From: Glebionis coronaria
Taxonomy: Eukaryota > Streptophyta > Magnoliopsida > Asterales > Asteraceae
Reading direction: 5' to 3'
NCBI GenBank assembly: GCA_025667525.1
Contig: CM046879.1
Location: 362,842,639-362,906,638 of the forward strand
DNA length: 64,000 nt
Shown: positions 54,958 to 64,000 of the stretch, in pieces
How the letters are laid out: every line of letters begins with the position of its first letter
Numbering within the stretch: the first letter of the stretch is position 1
Notes under the pieces: model-generated
Databases searched by the model: none
What the model was told of the DNA's origin: nothing
The model's input: only the letters and a program-made list of their open reading frames with translations
Program-made: the position numbers and the translations under genes

Positions 54958-56966
54958 TGATGTGTGTATTTTTAGTCACTTACTTTTAGGAAAAAGCAAA
55001 TAACCGTGGCAAGAATTAAACTCGACGATTTAGGAAAACCGACAAATCGAATAAATGTGAGTTCGTTCTCGAAGGAGGTGTGTGTATTATGTGACAATAT
55101 AATAAAATCAAGCTTGGATTAGTGACGTTTTTGGGTTTAGAAAGAGAGAAAAGTAAAAGACGAGTTATATAACCATTAAACTACGACAAATAACGTAAAA
55201 CGTAGAAGTTAAGACGTAAAACGTGACGAAAATAAAAATTTTAACTAAAAATTAATTAAAATTTAAAACTAAGTCTAAAATTCTATAAATAGGAATAAAA
55301 ATTCAATACATAAATTTTAAAACTTATATTAATTAAATATTCAAATTTATATTTTATTTAAAGCCCTAAAATTAAAAAGTATTTTCCCTAAATTTTTAAA
55401 ACTATTTTTCTATTTTTTTTAAAGGCTAAAAACACTTTTTAAATAAAAATAATCATAAAAAATAATAAAATAATGAGAAAAAATAAATTTTCTTTTTCAA
55501 AAATCCTAAATTACTTATCTAAACAGTAGAAAATGAAAAAAGTTGAAAAAAGTAATTTTAAGCCTAATAAGACAAAAGCAGAATTGTTGAAAACCTATTT
55601 TAACTCTAAAATAATGCTAAAAATAATAGAATAATCAGAAAAATAAAATTTCTTTTTCTAAAAATCTTAAAATAAATAACTAAAACTGGGAAAATTGAAA
55701 AAATGAAAAACACTAATTTTAACCTACTAAAGTCAAATAAATAAGAAACTGATAGTGACACTTATGAGTTTTTGTCTGCTAGCTAAGCAGTGGGTAGATT
55801 AGCACTACCAGTGGGAACTTGTTCCCACTGCTCCTTCACAGAAAAACGACTTGGGCTTGTTTCAAGCTTGTTTGTTGGTATTTGTTGGAACAAAGGGCAC
55901 CCTCACACTCAGTGGAGTGTGGGGAGTCAATAGTAATAACAAAATAAACAGGTCCAAGCAACAATTAGCCACAAATCAATGCATACAGTTACTGAAAACA
56001 GACAGAAGGGGTCTGGTGGTTGTTTGTTGGTGCAGATGGAAATGTGGTGAAATTAGAGCATGCAAAACTTGACCATATGCTAACTAAGCACCATACAAAT
56101 AATATGTAGGCCTAAATAACACCCTAAACTAACAAAGTCTAGAATTTCACAGTCCAAAACACATAAAATCCAACAGATTTAGGCCTAATGTGTTACTATA
56201 CATTTTTTAAGTGGAAACCATGAACATTGAAACTTGCAATTTTAATTCTATAACATAAGACAAAACAAAAGATGCATATATCCACCATATTAGAGCATGT
56301 TTGAGCTACTATACTTAAATCTTATGTCACCCAAGTCAAGTAAGCCATAAAACCAAACACCCCGTAAAATTTTATCTAGGGAAATTTTTTACCCAACTCA
56401 ATCCTAAACTAATCAGAGACACAAAGAAGTATTTAACAAGCTCAAATAAAATATGGAATTACAAGGAACTATCAGTTAAGCAAACTTTCACAAAGCACCA
56501 AAATGGACAGATTTTAAGCAATAATAAAAAGGGTTCGAAGCCGATACCAATCCTGATTTACATCCAAACCTGGGGATGTTTGATGCCATCTTACTATTAG
56601 CTAACATCTCTGGATTTATGGGCTTATGAAGAGCTTGTTTAAGCCTATGTAAAGAAAGGACAAGTGTTGTCCAAACTCTCACAAAACTACAATAGTTAAG
56701 TGAGAGTTATATCTTTGGCACCTGCACACAAGAAAAAGAACTTCAAGCTTAAAAGCTTGTGCACAAGCTGGTTGTCAAACAGCTTGTGCAAGAGCTTGCG
56801 AACAGTAAGCTTATCAACAAAGAAAAATGCATAAAAATAAAAACGGATTTTTTTGAAATATGTTACTCCCACTTGAAACCTTTTGTAAAAATTAAACCAA
56901 CTTAGTATCCAACTGAAAAGAGGTAACTTTGGATACAAAACCTCAAAACCCCTTGGAGTTTTCATG
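54958..56966 (-). repeat. G 5' LTR, partial
   Basis: This matches 3529-4669 plus 16655-17580 without interruption, so it shows the empty target of copia A near 56026. It is cut at 56966 by element E; the U3 part with the promoter lies beyond E, outside the window. The inverted repeat AGTGGGAAC/GTTCCCACT is kept at 55810-55829. Confidence 0.9.
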
Positions 56967-59007
56967 TAACACCCCACTTGGATATGTGGACCGTTACGTG
57001 TATTTATGGCGTGTCATCAAAGCATGCAAGGCAATGTATTAAACATTAACTGACCATAACGGAATTACCAGAATCAAACATTGGTAATCCAAACATAAGC
57101 TTAAATATAAAGATTAAGTACTGAAAGAAAAGGACGAAACAATGTCCAAACAACCGAAGTAATGTATGAGTGCATAAAGTAAAGGAGTCTGGATAGCTCC
57201 CATCAAATGCACGTACTCTCTTAGAAGTCCTAAGATCGTCCCTGTGTACCTGCCGTTTGGAAACATGAAAGGAACTACGGCTGAGCATAACACTCAGTGA
57301 ACGGATATGTAGCATGATAATAATGAACTGGGAAAGAATAGATAACAAATACTGAAACTAAATCTGTTATGATGATTAGGAGCAAACTGTGTAAAATCTG
57401 AAGTGTCTGATTTATAAATAATAAAACTGGATTATTAACTGTTAAATCTGAAAACATGCATTTACTGAATTTTAATTGCCCAGAGCTTATATAGGTCATG
57501 TGTTGTAACAACTGTTGCATGAATAACTGGAGGGGTGACCTCATCATGCTGTAGAGGGGTGACCTCTAAATAATGTGTTGGGTGGAGGGATCAGCTCCAA
57601 TGTGAAAGATGTATAGCACACACCACATTCACCTGATAACTGTAAACTGATAAGCCTAGAATGCATCCATACGCCCCACTAATAATACTAATAAAAATAG
57701 CCAAGCTGAGCTGAATGGGATGCTGCAGGATATCACTCTCCTACAGGTGAGTCATGACACCGGTGCCTCAAGTGTAATGGTTACGGTACCTTCGTAACTA
57801 GTTAAATGAAATCAATTTACTAATTAAATCGTTTAAACATTCATTTTTAAAAGTGAATAAATAAGGTATAATTAAGTCTTCGTATAAATTCTTTAAATCT
57901 AACCCGAGTCTACCGAGATACCCCTTCTCGGTCGCACTAAAACAATTCATCTAGTATATATAAAATCTGTCCATTTGACTTAGCGAGAGAAAAACTGTCA
58001 CTAAAAAGTGTGACCAAAAGCTGAGTTTTGGAAACTGTCAATAAAACTGTCATCAACAAATCTGCGACAGAAATTAGCGTCGCTAATCTGTCGCTAATTT
58101 AAAAACTAACACTTCTTATTTTCTGTTTAATATGTTCCCACTGTTACTTATATTCTTCCCACTATTTTCATAATGTTTCCCACTGCTTGACAGTCCCAAA
58201 CACCCCATTTAACAGTTTTACACCCGAATAAGTTTTTTGGCAGCTTTTGGGTTGGAACACAGCCCTAGCCGCCCTTTTGTGGGTCACGGCTGGGCATGGA
58301 CAATATATACCGAGACCTTATGGTCTCGGTCCCCATTGTAATCAACAACCCGACGCCCCTTTCCTCTTTCGATTCGCACAGCCACAACAAACACCACCAT
58401 GTTGCGACTGCCCCGTTGTTGGGGTTGCTTTGCTCGGCCGACTAAAGAAGGAGGCACCATCGAGACATGGTGGTGTCTCGGTTGTTGTGTAGCATCCTAA
58501 AACCGACCCCCTTTTTCATTTATTTCATGATTCTACGTAGCCTCCTTTTTCTTTTAGATCAAACCCATAATTCGTGTATACTGAAAATTAAAGGAAAGAA
58601 GATTGATTACCTTTGTATGATTGGTAATGAAAGATGAACACACACATGAATCTCTTGAAGAACTAACCCGAATCTCTTTTTTTTCTCCTATAGTCTGCGG
58701 CACAACTAGGGTTATCAAACCCTAGTTTTTGTTTTTCTGTTTTCTTTTTGTTTCAAACGTATGGAATGAATGGGAAAGCTGTGTTTTGTTTTCTGTAGTG
58801 AAGTAGTGGGATGGGCTGGGCCATGCCCATGTTCTTTGTTTTTATTCTAGCCGCCCCTTTCTAAAACTTTATATAGTATTCATTTTTTTTGTACATTCTC
58901 ATTTGATTTCTGCGTTTTATTTCCGTATGCTAAATAATAAAATTATAGTTTATTTAAAATCTAAAAATTACGTATTTAATTTTATCATTTTAAATAGGGG
59001 TTTTACA
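56967..59007 (-). repeat. Element E 3' LTR
   Basis: 2,041 bp from TGTAACACCC to GGGGTTTTACA. It includes the inverted pair ACCGAGACC/GGTCTCGGT at 58309-58330, a second CGAGAC/GTCTCG pair at 58461-58480, and three TTCCCACT words at 58135-58184. ORFs in 57046-57547 and 58247-58492 show no domain and are taken as chance. Confidence 0.85.
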
Positions 59008-59026
59008 ATTCTTCCCCTCTAAAAAG
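59008..59026 (-). other. Polypurine tract of element E, with a second copy
   Basis: The minus strand reads CTTTTTAGAGGGGAAGAAT next to the LTR. A diverged copy of the whole GGGTTTTACA, PPT and ATTCGTCC block follows at about 59064-59112, so the junction region is duplicated. Confidence 0.8.
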
Positions 59027-59223
59027 AATAATTCGTCCCCGAATTAAATATACGACCGTACTGGGTTTTACAAATTCTCCCTTTCTAAAAAGAAGAATTC
59101 GTCCTCGAATTTAGGTGATTTAAGCTAGGGAATATATCTAAACTGAACAATACATGGACTGAAAGAACATGAAAGTTGAAAACATATAAGCTGAAAGACG
59201 TGTAACTGAAAGACATGCCCGGA

Positions 59224-60760
59224 TCAAAACTGAAAGCGAGGATAAGAAGTCCGTATAGACTCCTCTATTTCCCAAGTGGCTTCCCGCTTGGTATGGTTCC
59301 TCCACAGGATCTTGACAAAAGGAATGGTTTTCCTTCTCATAACTCGATCTTGGCGATCTAAAACTACTTCGGGTTCTTCAATATAAGATAGGTCCTCCCG
59401 AATCTGATCGAGTGGGTAATTAACTTTATGAAGCTCATGATAGTTGTACCCTCTGAGTAGTGATACATGGAACACGTTGTGAACGTGTGAAAGTTGAGGC
59501 AGTAATGCCAACCGATATGATACTTCACCGACACGTTCAAGGATTTCGAACGGTCCGATGCAGCGAGGGCTGAGCTTGCCTTTGAGGCTAAAACGTCTGA
59601 CGCCGCGTACGGGTGATACTTTGAGGAACACACGGTCCCCAGTCTGAAATGACAGATCTTTGCGGTGTTTGTCGGCGTAACTCTTCTGGCGAGTACGCGC
59701 TTCTTGCAGCTTTGCCTTGGCAATGGCGACCTTTTCATTGGTCAGCTCTATTAATTCTGGTCCCTCAATCAAACGTTCTCCAACCTGATCCCAACAAATA
59801 GGAGCACGACATTTCCTGCCGTATAACATCTCGAAGGGAGCACACTTGATACTGGCATGCCAACTGTTGTTGTATGCAAACTCGACCAAGCAAATATAAT
59901 CATCCCAGTGTCCTGTCCATTCTAATGCACAGGCGCGTAGCCTGTCCTCCAAAGTCTGGATGGTACGCTCCGACTGACCGTCCGTCTGCGGATGGAAAGT
60001 TGTGCTGAGCTTGAGCCTAGTTCCCCAAGCTTTATGCAAACCTCCCCAGAAGTGAGAAGTGAAACGTGGATCCCTGTCTGATATAATTTCTGAAGGTGTA
60101 CCATGTAATCGTACAATTTCCTTTGTGAATAGATCTGCTAATTTACTGACTACGAAATCATTACAGATAGGAATGAAATGTGCTGACTTGGTCAAGCGAT
60201 CGACAATAACCCAGATTGCATCATGTCTCCGCTGAGTCTGTGGTAATCCGATGACAAAATCCATAGAGATCTTGTCCCATCTCCATATTGGAATATCTAA
60301 TGGCTGAAGCAGTCTGCTGGTACACTGATGCTCTATCTTAACCTGCTGGCAGGTTAGACATTTAGAAACAAAGGTGGCGACATCCTGTTTCATGCCGCTC
60401 CACCAGAAATGCTGCTTGAGATCGTGGTACATCTTAGTGGATCCTGGATGGATAGAAAACGGAGAGTTGTGAGTCTCAGTCATTAAGACTTCTTTGAGAG
60501 TAGGGTCTTCTGGAACGCAGAGTTTGGTACCCTGCCATACGATACCATCGTCATCGATATGAAATTCAGTCTGCTGGTATGTTCTGGACAATCGCCCAGA
60601 TTTCACCATCATCCTTTTGTGCAGCTTTAATCCTAGAGAGTAAATTCGGTTCTACCCTCAGACTAGCCCAGTATCCCCTCTGTCCGCGTACTAAGAGCTC
60701 AATATCATACCACTCTAAATCCTGATTAATCTCCTCCTGAACCTTTATGCCATTTATCAT
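59224..60760 (-). pseudogene. Element E integrase with chromodomain-like C-terminus
   Basis: The main frame (59224-60612) has the HHCC finger (H-P-G-S-T...Y-H-D-L...C-L-T-C), catalytic D in M-D-F-V-I-G, D in S-D-R-D-P-R-F and E in D-G-Q-S-E-R-T. The C-terminal part V-L-D-R...I-L-W-R-N-H...E-A-T-W-E resembles the chromodomain region of chromoviruses, which directs integration to particular chromatin. The start of the domain (60566-60760) is in another frame, so one indel lies near 60570-60610. Confidence 0.9.
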
Positions 60761-62097
60761 TCCTGACTTTCTGCTAAGGGCATCTGCTACTACATTTGCT
60801 TTACCTGGGTGATACTAAATATTAGTGTCATAGTCTTTTAGCAGTTCCAACCATCTCCTCTGTCTCATGTTCAGCTCTCGCTGTGTAAATATGTATTTGA
60901 GACTTTTGTGATCGGTTAAGATATCACCGACTCATCGTATAAATAATGCCTCCAGATTTTGAGGGCGAAAACGACTGCTGCGAGTTCCAAGTCATGCGTA
61001 GGATAATTTTTCTCATACGGCTTTAGTTGACGCGAATCATAGGCAATGACTTTCCCGTGCTGCATAAGTACACAGCCTAAGCCTTTTCCTGAAGTGTAAC
61101 TGTAAATGTGATAGCCACCTGTACCAGATGGGAGAGTAAGGATCGGCGCTGAAATTAAACGATGTTTAAGTTTTTCGAAACTCTTTTCTCTCTCCTCGGT
61201 CCATATAAAATTTTCCCCTTTATGCATAAGTTTGGTCAACGGTAATGCCACACGTGAGAAATTTTATACAAATATGCGGTAATATCCCGCTAACCCAAGA
61301 AAACTACGTATTTCCGTAACAGATGTCGGTCTCAGCCATTTTGTGATAGCCTCCACCTTTGCAGGATCCATGGTGATCCCCTCTACTGAAAAAATATAGC
61401 CTAAAAACGCCACTTTATTCAGCCAAAACTCGCACTTAGAAAATTTAGCATAAAGCTTCTCTCGTCGGAGAATCTGCAAAATTCTACGGAGATGATCCTC
61501 ATGTTCCTCTTTCGATTTGGAGAAAATAAGGATATCGTCAATGAATACAATCACAAACTTTTCTAAGAATTCGTGGAAGACTCGGTTCATCAAGTCCATA
61601 AATACTGCAGGCGCATTCGTGAGACCGAATGGCATAACAACAAATTCGTAATGACCATACCTCGTGCGAAAAGCAGTTTTGGATATATCCTGCCCTATTA
61701 CACGCAACTGGTGGTAACCTGATCGTAAATATACTTTTGAGAAGTGCTTGGCACCCTGAAGCTGATCAAATAAATCATCAATACGAGGAAGTTGATAACG
61801 GTTACGAATAGTGAGCTTATTCAGCTCGCGGTAGTCAATATACAGCCGCATACTATCGTCCTTCTTTTTGACAAACAAAACTGGCGCCACCCAAGGTGAC
61901 ACGCTTAGACGAATGAAACCTCTTTCTAGAAGTTCCTGAAGCTGATCTTTCAGTTCCTTAAGCTCTATAGGAGCCATACGGTAAGGAGCTTTAGATACTG
62001 GTTCTGCACCTGGAATGAGATCGATACCAAACTCTACCTCTTGCATGGGAGGTATGCCAGGGAGTTCCTCTGGAAAGACATCTGGAAAATCTGACAC
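60761..62097 (-). pseudogene. Element E reverse transcriptase and RNase H
   Basis: The frame opens with [13 protein letters not shown], the usual end of the protease-RT linker. RT motifs include [17 protein letters not shown] and F-I-D-D-I-L. A TAA at 61264-61266 stands where Glu is expected, and the same frame continues into RNase H (D-S-R-Q-L-K-P-Y-E). A one-base deletion near 60930 closes the frame at 60916, and in the following frame a TAG near 60816 replaces Gln in the Y-H-P-G-K-A-N motif. Confidence 0.9.
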
Positions 62098-62737
62098 AAC
62101 TGGCTGATATGAAGTAAAGGTGTCTCGGAAGTAGTGTCATGAACTGTAGCTAGAAAATCCTCACAACCATGGTATAATAGAGTACGGGCCTATAAAGCTG
62201 ATATAATCTGAACATGTTTTCCTGGCATAAAACCACGGTGAATAAACTATGGTGTCTGGACATCACCGAATATGTCTCGGTGAGCATGGCAATCTATGGT
62301 GGCATGATAAACTGACAACCAATCCATACCCAGAATAATATCAAACTCGCACATATCTAGAGGGAGGGCACTGACTGGACGGTTTTATCGTCAAACTCAA
62401 GAGGGAGATCCTTGTACACTTGGGTAATGAGTACAAAGTGTCGCATAGGTGTAGATATACTAAGTACACTGTCTAGTGGTGTAGGGGTCATGTTTATTCT
62501 AACAGCAAATGAAGTAGATATAACTGAGTGTGTGGCGCCTGTATCAAAAAGAGCGCATGCAGCCTGTCCGTGTATAAACAAAATGCCAGTAATGGTACTT
62601 GTGGTCTTATTTTCTTGCTCACAGGTAGTAGTGTAAACGCGACTAGTGGTTGGTGGTAGTGGTGGTGGTGGAGGTAAAATCTTAGGAATCTGGCTTGATG
62701 TACCGGCAACATCTCCGTTCTTGCAATCCATCTTCAT
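62098..62737 (-). pseudogene. Element E aspartic protease
   Basis: The frame at 62357-62737 contains the protease site A-L-F-D-T-G-A-T-H-S. A frameshift near 62390 moves the rest (I-L-G-M-D-W-L, about 62330) to another frame, and further breaks follow before RT. Confidence 0.85.
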
Positions 62738-64000
62738 ATGGCCCGGCTGACCACACTTGTAACAACCACTCGAACCACGATGGCAAGGTCCCGGGTGTTT
62801 CTTCTCACATGTGATGCAAGTGGGATAAGAATACCCCGTAGAAGCAGCTTTGGTTTGCTGCGAACCTCATTTACGAAGATGTACACGTGTCACGATCCTG
62901 ATAGCATAACTGGAATAAGGCTGTTTGGCTGAAATTTAAAATTACCAAAATTTGCCGGTCGGACAGACTGTTGACCTCTTTAGTTTTGAGCACGCCCCTG
63001 TCCACCATCTCTTTTGGCATACATAAAGTTAGAGTCTGTTTTACTCGATGGTTTAGTGTTTTGGAGCTTAAATAATCACCTGTAGTTGCCAGATGAGTTT
63101 GAGCTGCCGCGGTAGTTATCACTATCGCTTCTCTTATCTGATCGATTGCGGTCATAAGACTGACCCTTGTTTCCGTAGTTCTACTGTGGAGTAGCCGATT
63201 GGGATCGGTCTCCTACTCTGTGTCTACAAACTTATAATTGGATAAGGCATGATTTAAATTGACAAGTAAAAATCAGAGTTAAATTATTTAAGTCTGCTAA
63301 ATGAGATATACCTCTTCTCAGGGCGCTCTACATTCTCGAGCTCATCCCTCTCGAATAGAATCTCAATATCACGAGCTACATTAGATACTTGTGGCATGTT
63401 AGTGAACGTGGCATTCATCATCCTATCCGCAGTCCTAGAGTGAAGAGCCCAGCGAAGTTGTTTCGCTTGCTCCTCCGCGGTACCCGCAACCTCTCCTAAG
63501 AATCCAGCCAACCTGAGATATCGGTGCATGAACTCTATACTGTTCTCGCCATGATTCTGATGAATGGCGTGAAAGTCCCTCTTCAGTTTAGCTTGCTCAG
63601 CATGCGGGAAAAACTAGTCATAAAACATTGTCTTGAACTGTGTCCAAGTCAATGTAAGCACCCACTCATCTACCCCATTTGACAACTTCTGAGCCCTCCA
63701 CCAATGTAGAGCATGACCCTCCAGTTTGTAAACTGCAAGCCTAACCTTGAAAGCATCACCACAACCAATAGCCCCAAAAAATTTCTCTACATGATAAATC
63801 TAGTTTTCTGCGTCAGTTGGAGCTACAGTCTGTTCAAAAGGTCAGGGTTTCTGTTTGTTAAACAAATCTAGCCAGGTGGATAAAGTGGTAGGTGGCGGAG
63901 GAGGATGGTTATTATTTAGCTGAGGTCCGTTTTGGTATTCAGCTCGGATCTCATCACGAATCTGGGGTATCATGGCTTGTACAGCCGCCTGAACAATAGC
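62738..64000 (-). pseudogene. gag: Element E gag, incomplete at the right edge
   Basis: Reading from the right edge, a Pro-rich N-terminal stretch leads into the retrotransposon gag domain (K-L-E-G-H-A-L-H-W-W, F-M-H-R-Y-L-R-L-A-G-F). A CCHC knuckle (C-Y-K-C-G-Q-P-G-H-M-K-M-D-C) at about 62725-62770 leads directly into the protease frame. Stops near 63607, 63794 and 63838 and frameshifts between 62870 and 63290 make it non-functional. The start of the gene is outside the window. Confidence 0.85.

Larger units (their letters stand above)
3529..56966 (-). mobile_element. Element G: host gypsy-type retrotransposon (gag-protease, no RT seen), 5' LTR incomplete
   Basis: This is the outermost element and all others in 3529-56966 lie inside it. 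Read on the minus strand it has a 5' LTR (56966 to 54958, cut by element E), a PBS, a broken gag-protease reading frame, a long 3' non-coding tract, a PPT and a 3' LTR that starts TGATGAGACTGC at 39243 and ends at 3529. The 3' LTR is interrupted by copia B and copia A, and the interior by gypsy D. Without inserts the 3' LTR is about 3.4 kb and the interior about 6.5 kb. No reverse transcriptase, RNase H or integrase motif is present, so G is read as non-autonomous. The PBS type and gag suggest the Athila/Tat side of gypsy; that lineage call is tentative. Confidence 0.85.
56967..64000 (-). mobile_element. Element E: Tekay-like chromovirus (gypsy), incomplete at right edge
   Basis: The 3' LTR begins TGTAACACCCC at 56967, inside G's 5' LTR. 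G's other LTR shows uninterrupted sequence at this point (near 17580). To the right come a PPT and, on the minus strand, gag, protease, RT, RNase H and integrase with a C-terminal chromodomain-like segment. RT before integrase defines gypsy, and the chromodomain with this LTR style fits the Tekay/Del clade. At least three nonsense codons and several frameshifts disable it. The 5' LTR and the second target duplication are outside the window. Confidence 0.92.

Noticed and set aside
1..64000. A host gene, tRNA or rRNA between the elements
   Set aside because: Every coding region with a recognisable domain belongs to a retrotransposon, and the only unassigned stretch (1339-3528) has no ORF or RNA signature that I can see.

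Overview
The window is a stack of LTR retrotransposons from a plant genome, with no recognisable host gene, tRNA or rRNA. The evidence is: Ty1/copia and Ty3/gypsy gag-pol genes with plant-type signals (a PBS matching initiator tRNA-Met, a PBS resembling tRNA-Asp, a chromovirus polymerase), AT-rich spacers, and a third copia ORF whose sequence I recognise from daisy-family (Asteraceae) genomes. An Asteraceae host is likely; the species cannot be read.

Layout, with every element on the minus strand unless stated. The frame of the window is a gypsy element, here called G. Its 3' LTR starts at 39243 and ends at 3529, its interior runs 39244-54957, and its 5' LTR begins at 54958 and is cut at 56966. 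Other elements sit inside G. Copia A (4670-16649, TSD GTTTG) and copia B (17739-38084, TSD AGATA) both lie in G's 3' LTR. Gypsy D (41883-51084, TSD AAAAC) lies in G's coding region. Chromovirus E (56967 to beyond the window) lies in G's 5' LTR. B itself contains a deleted copia C (31131-35468, TSD TTGGG) and a plus-strand solo LTR S (21110-25331, TSD GAAGC) related to G's LTR. The left edge (1 to about 1338) looks like an LTR related to E's; 1339-3528 is unassigned.

Ages from LTR pairs read by eye: A differs at 3 of 526 positions, C at 6 of 579, B at 24 of 493. A and C are therefore recent and B older, which fits the nesting.

A, B and C are a SIRE-like copia group. The genome order is LTR, PBS, gag (two zinc knuckles), pol (protease, integrase, RT, RNase H) in the -1 frame, a roughly 1.2 kb spacer, a large third ORF, PPT, LTR. 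Three things stand out. The third ORF is split by an in-frame TAG at the same codon in A and B. The gag/pol junction carries a conserved intron-acceptor-like sequence. A 21-bp unit, giving a heptapeptide with a D-K/R core where it is translated, recurs in U3, gag, the pol linker, the third ORF and the spacers.

D and G form a second group: gag and protease, then an acidic region and a hydrophobic tail, with no RT, RNase H or integrase. They would depend on enzymes supplied by other elements. E is a conventional Tekay-like chromovirus broken by several stops and frameshifts.

Every element that carries pol is broken, so nothing in the window looks autonomous now. The most interesting material is the shared, unexplained sequence architecture of these families.
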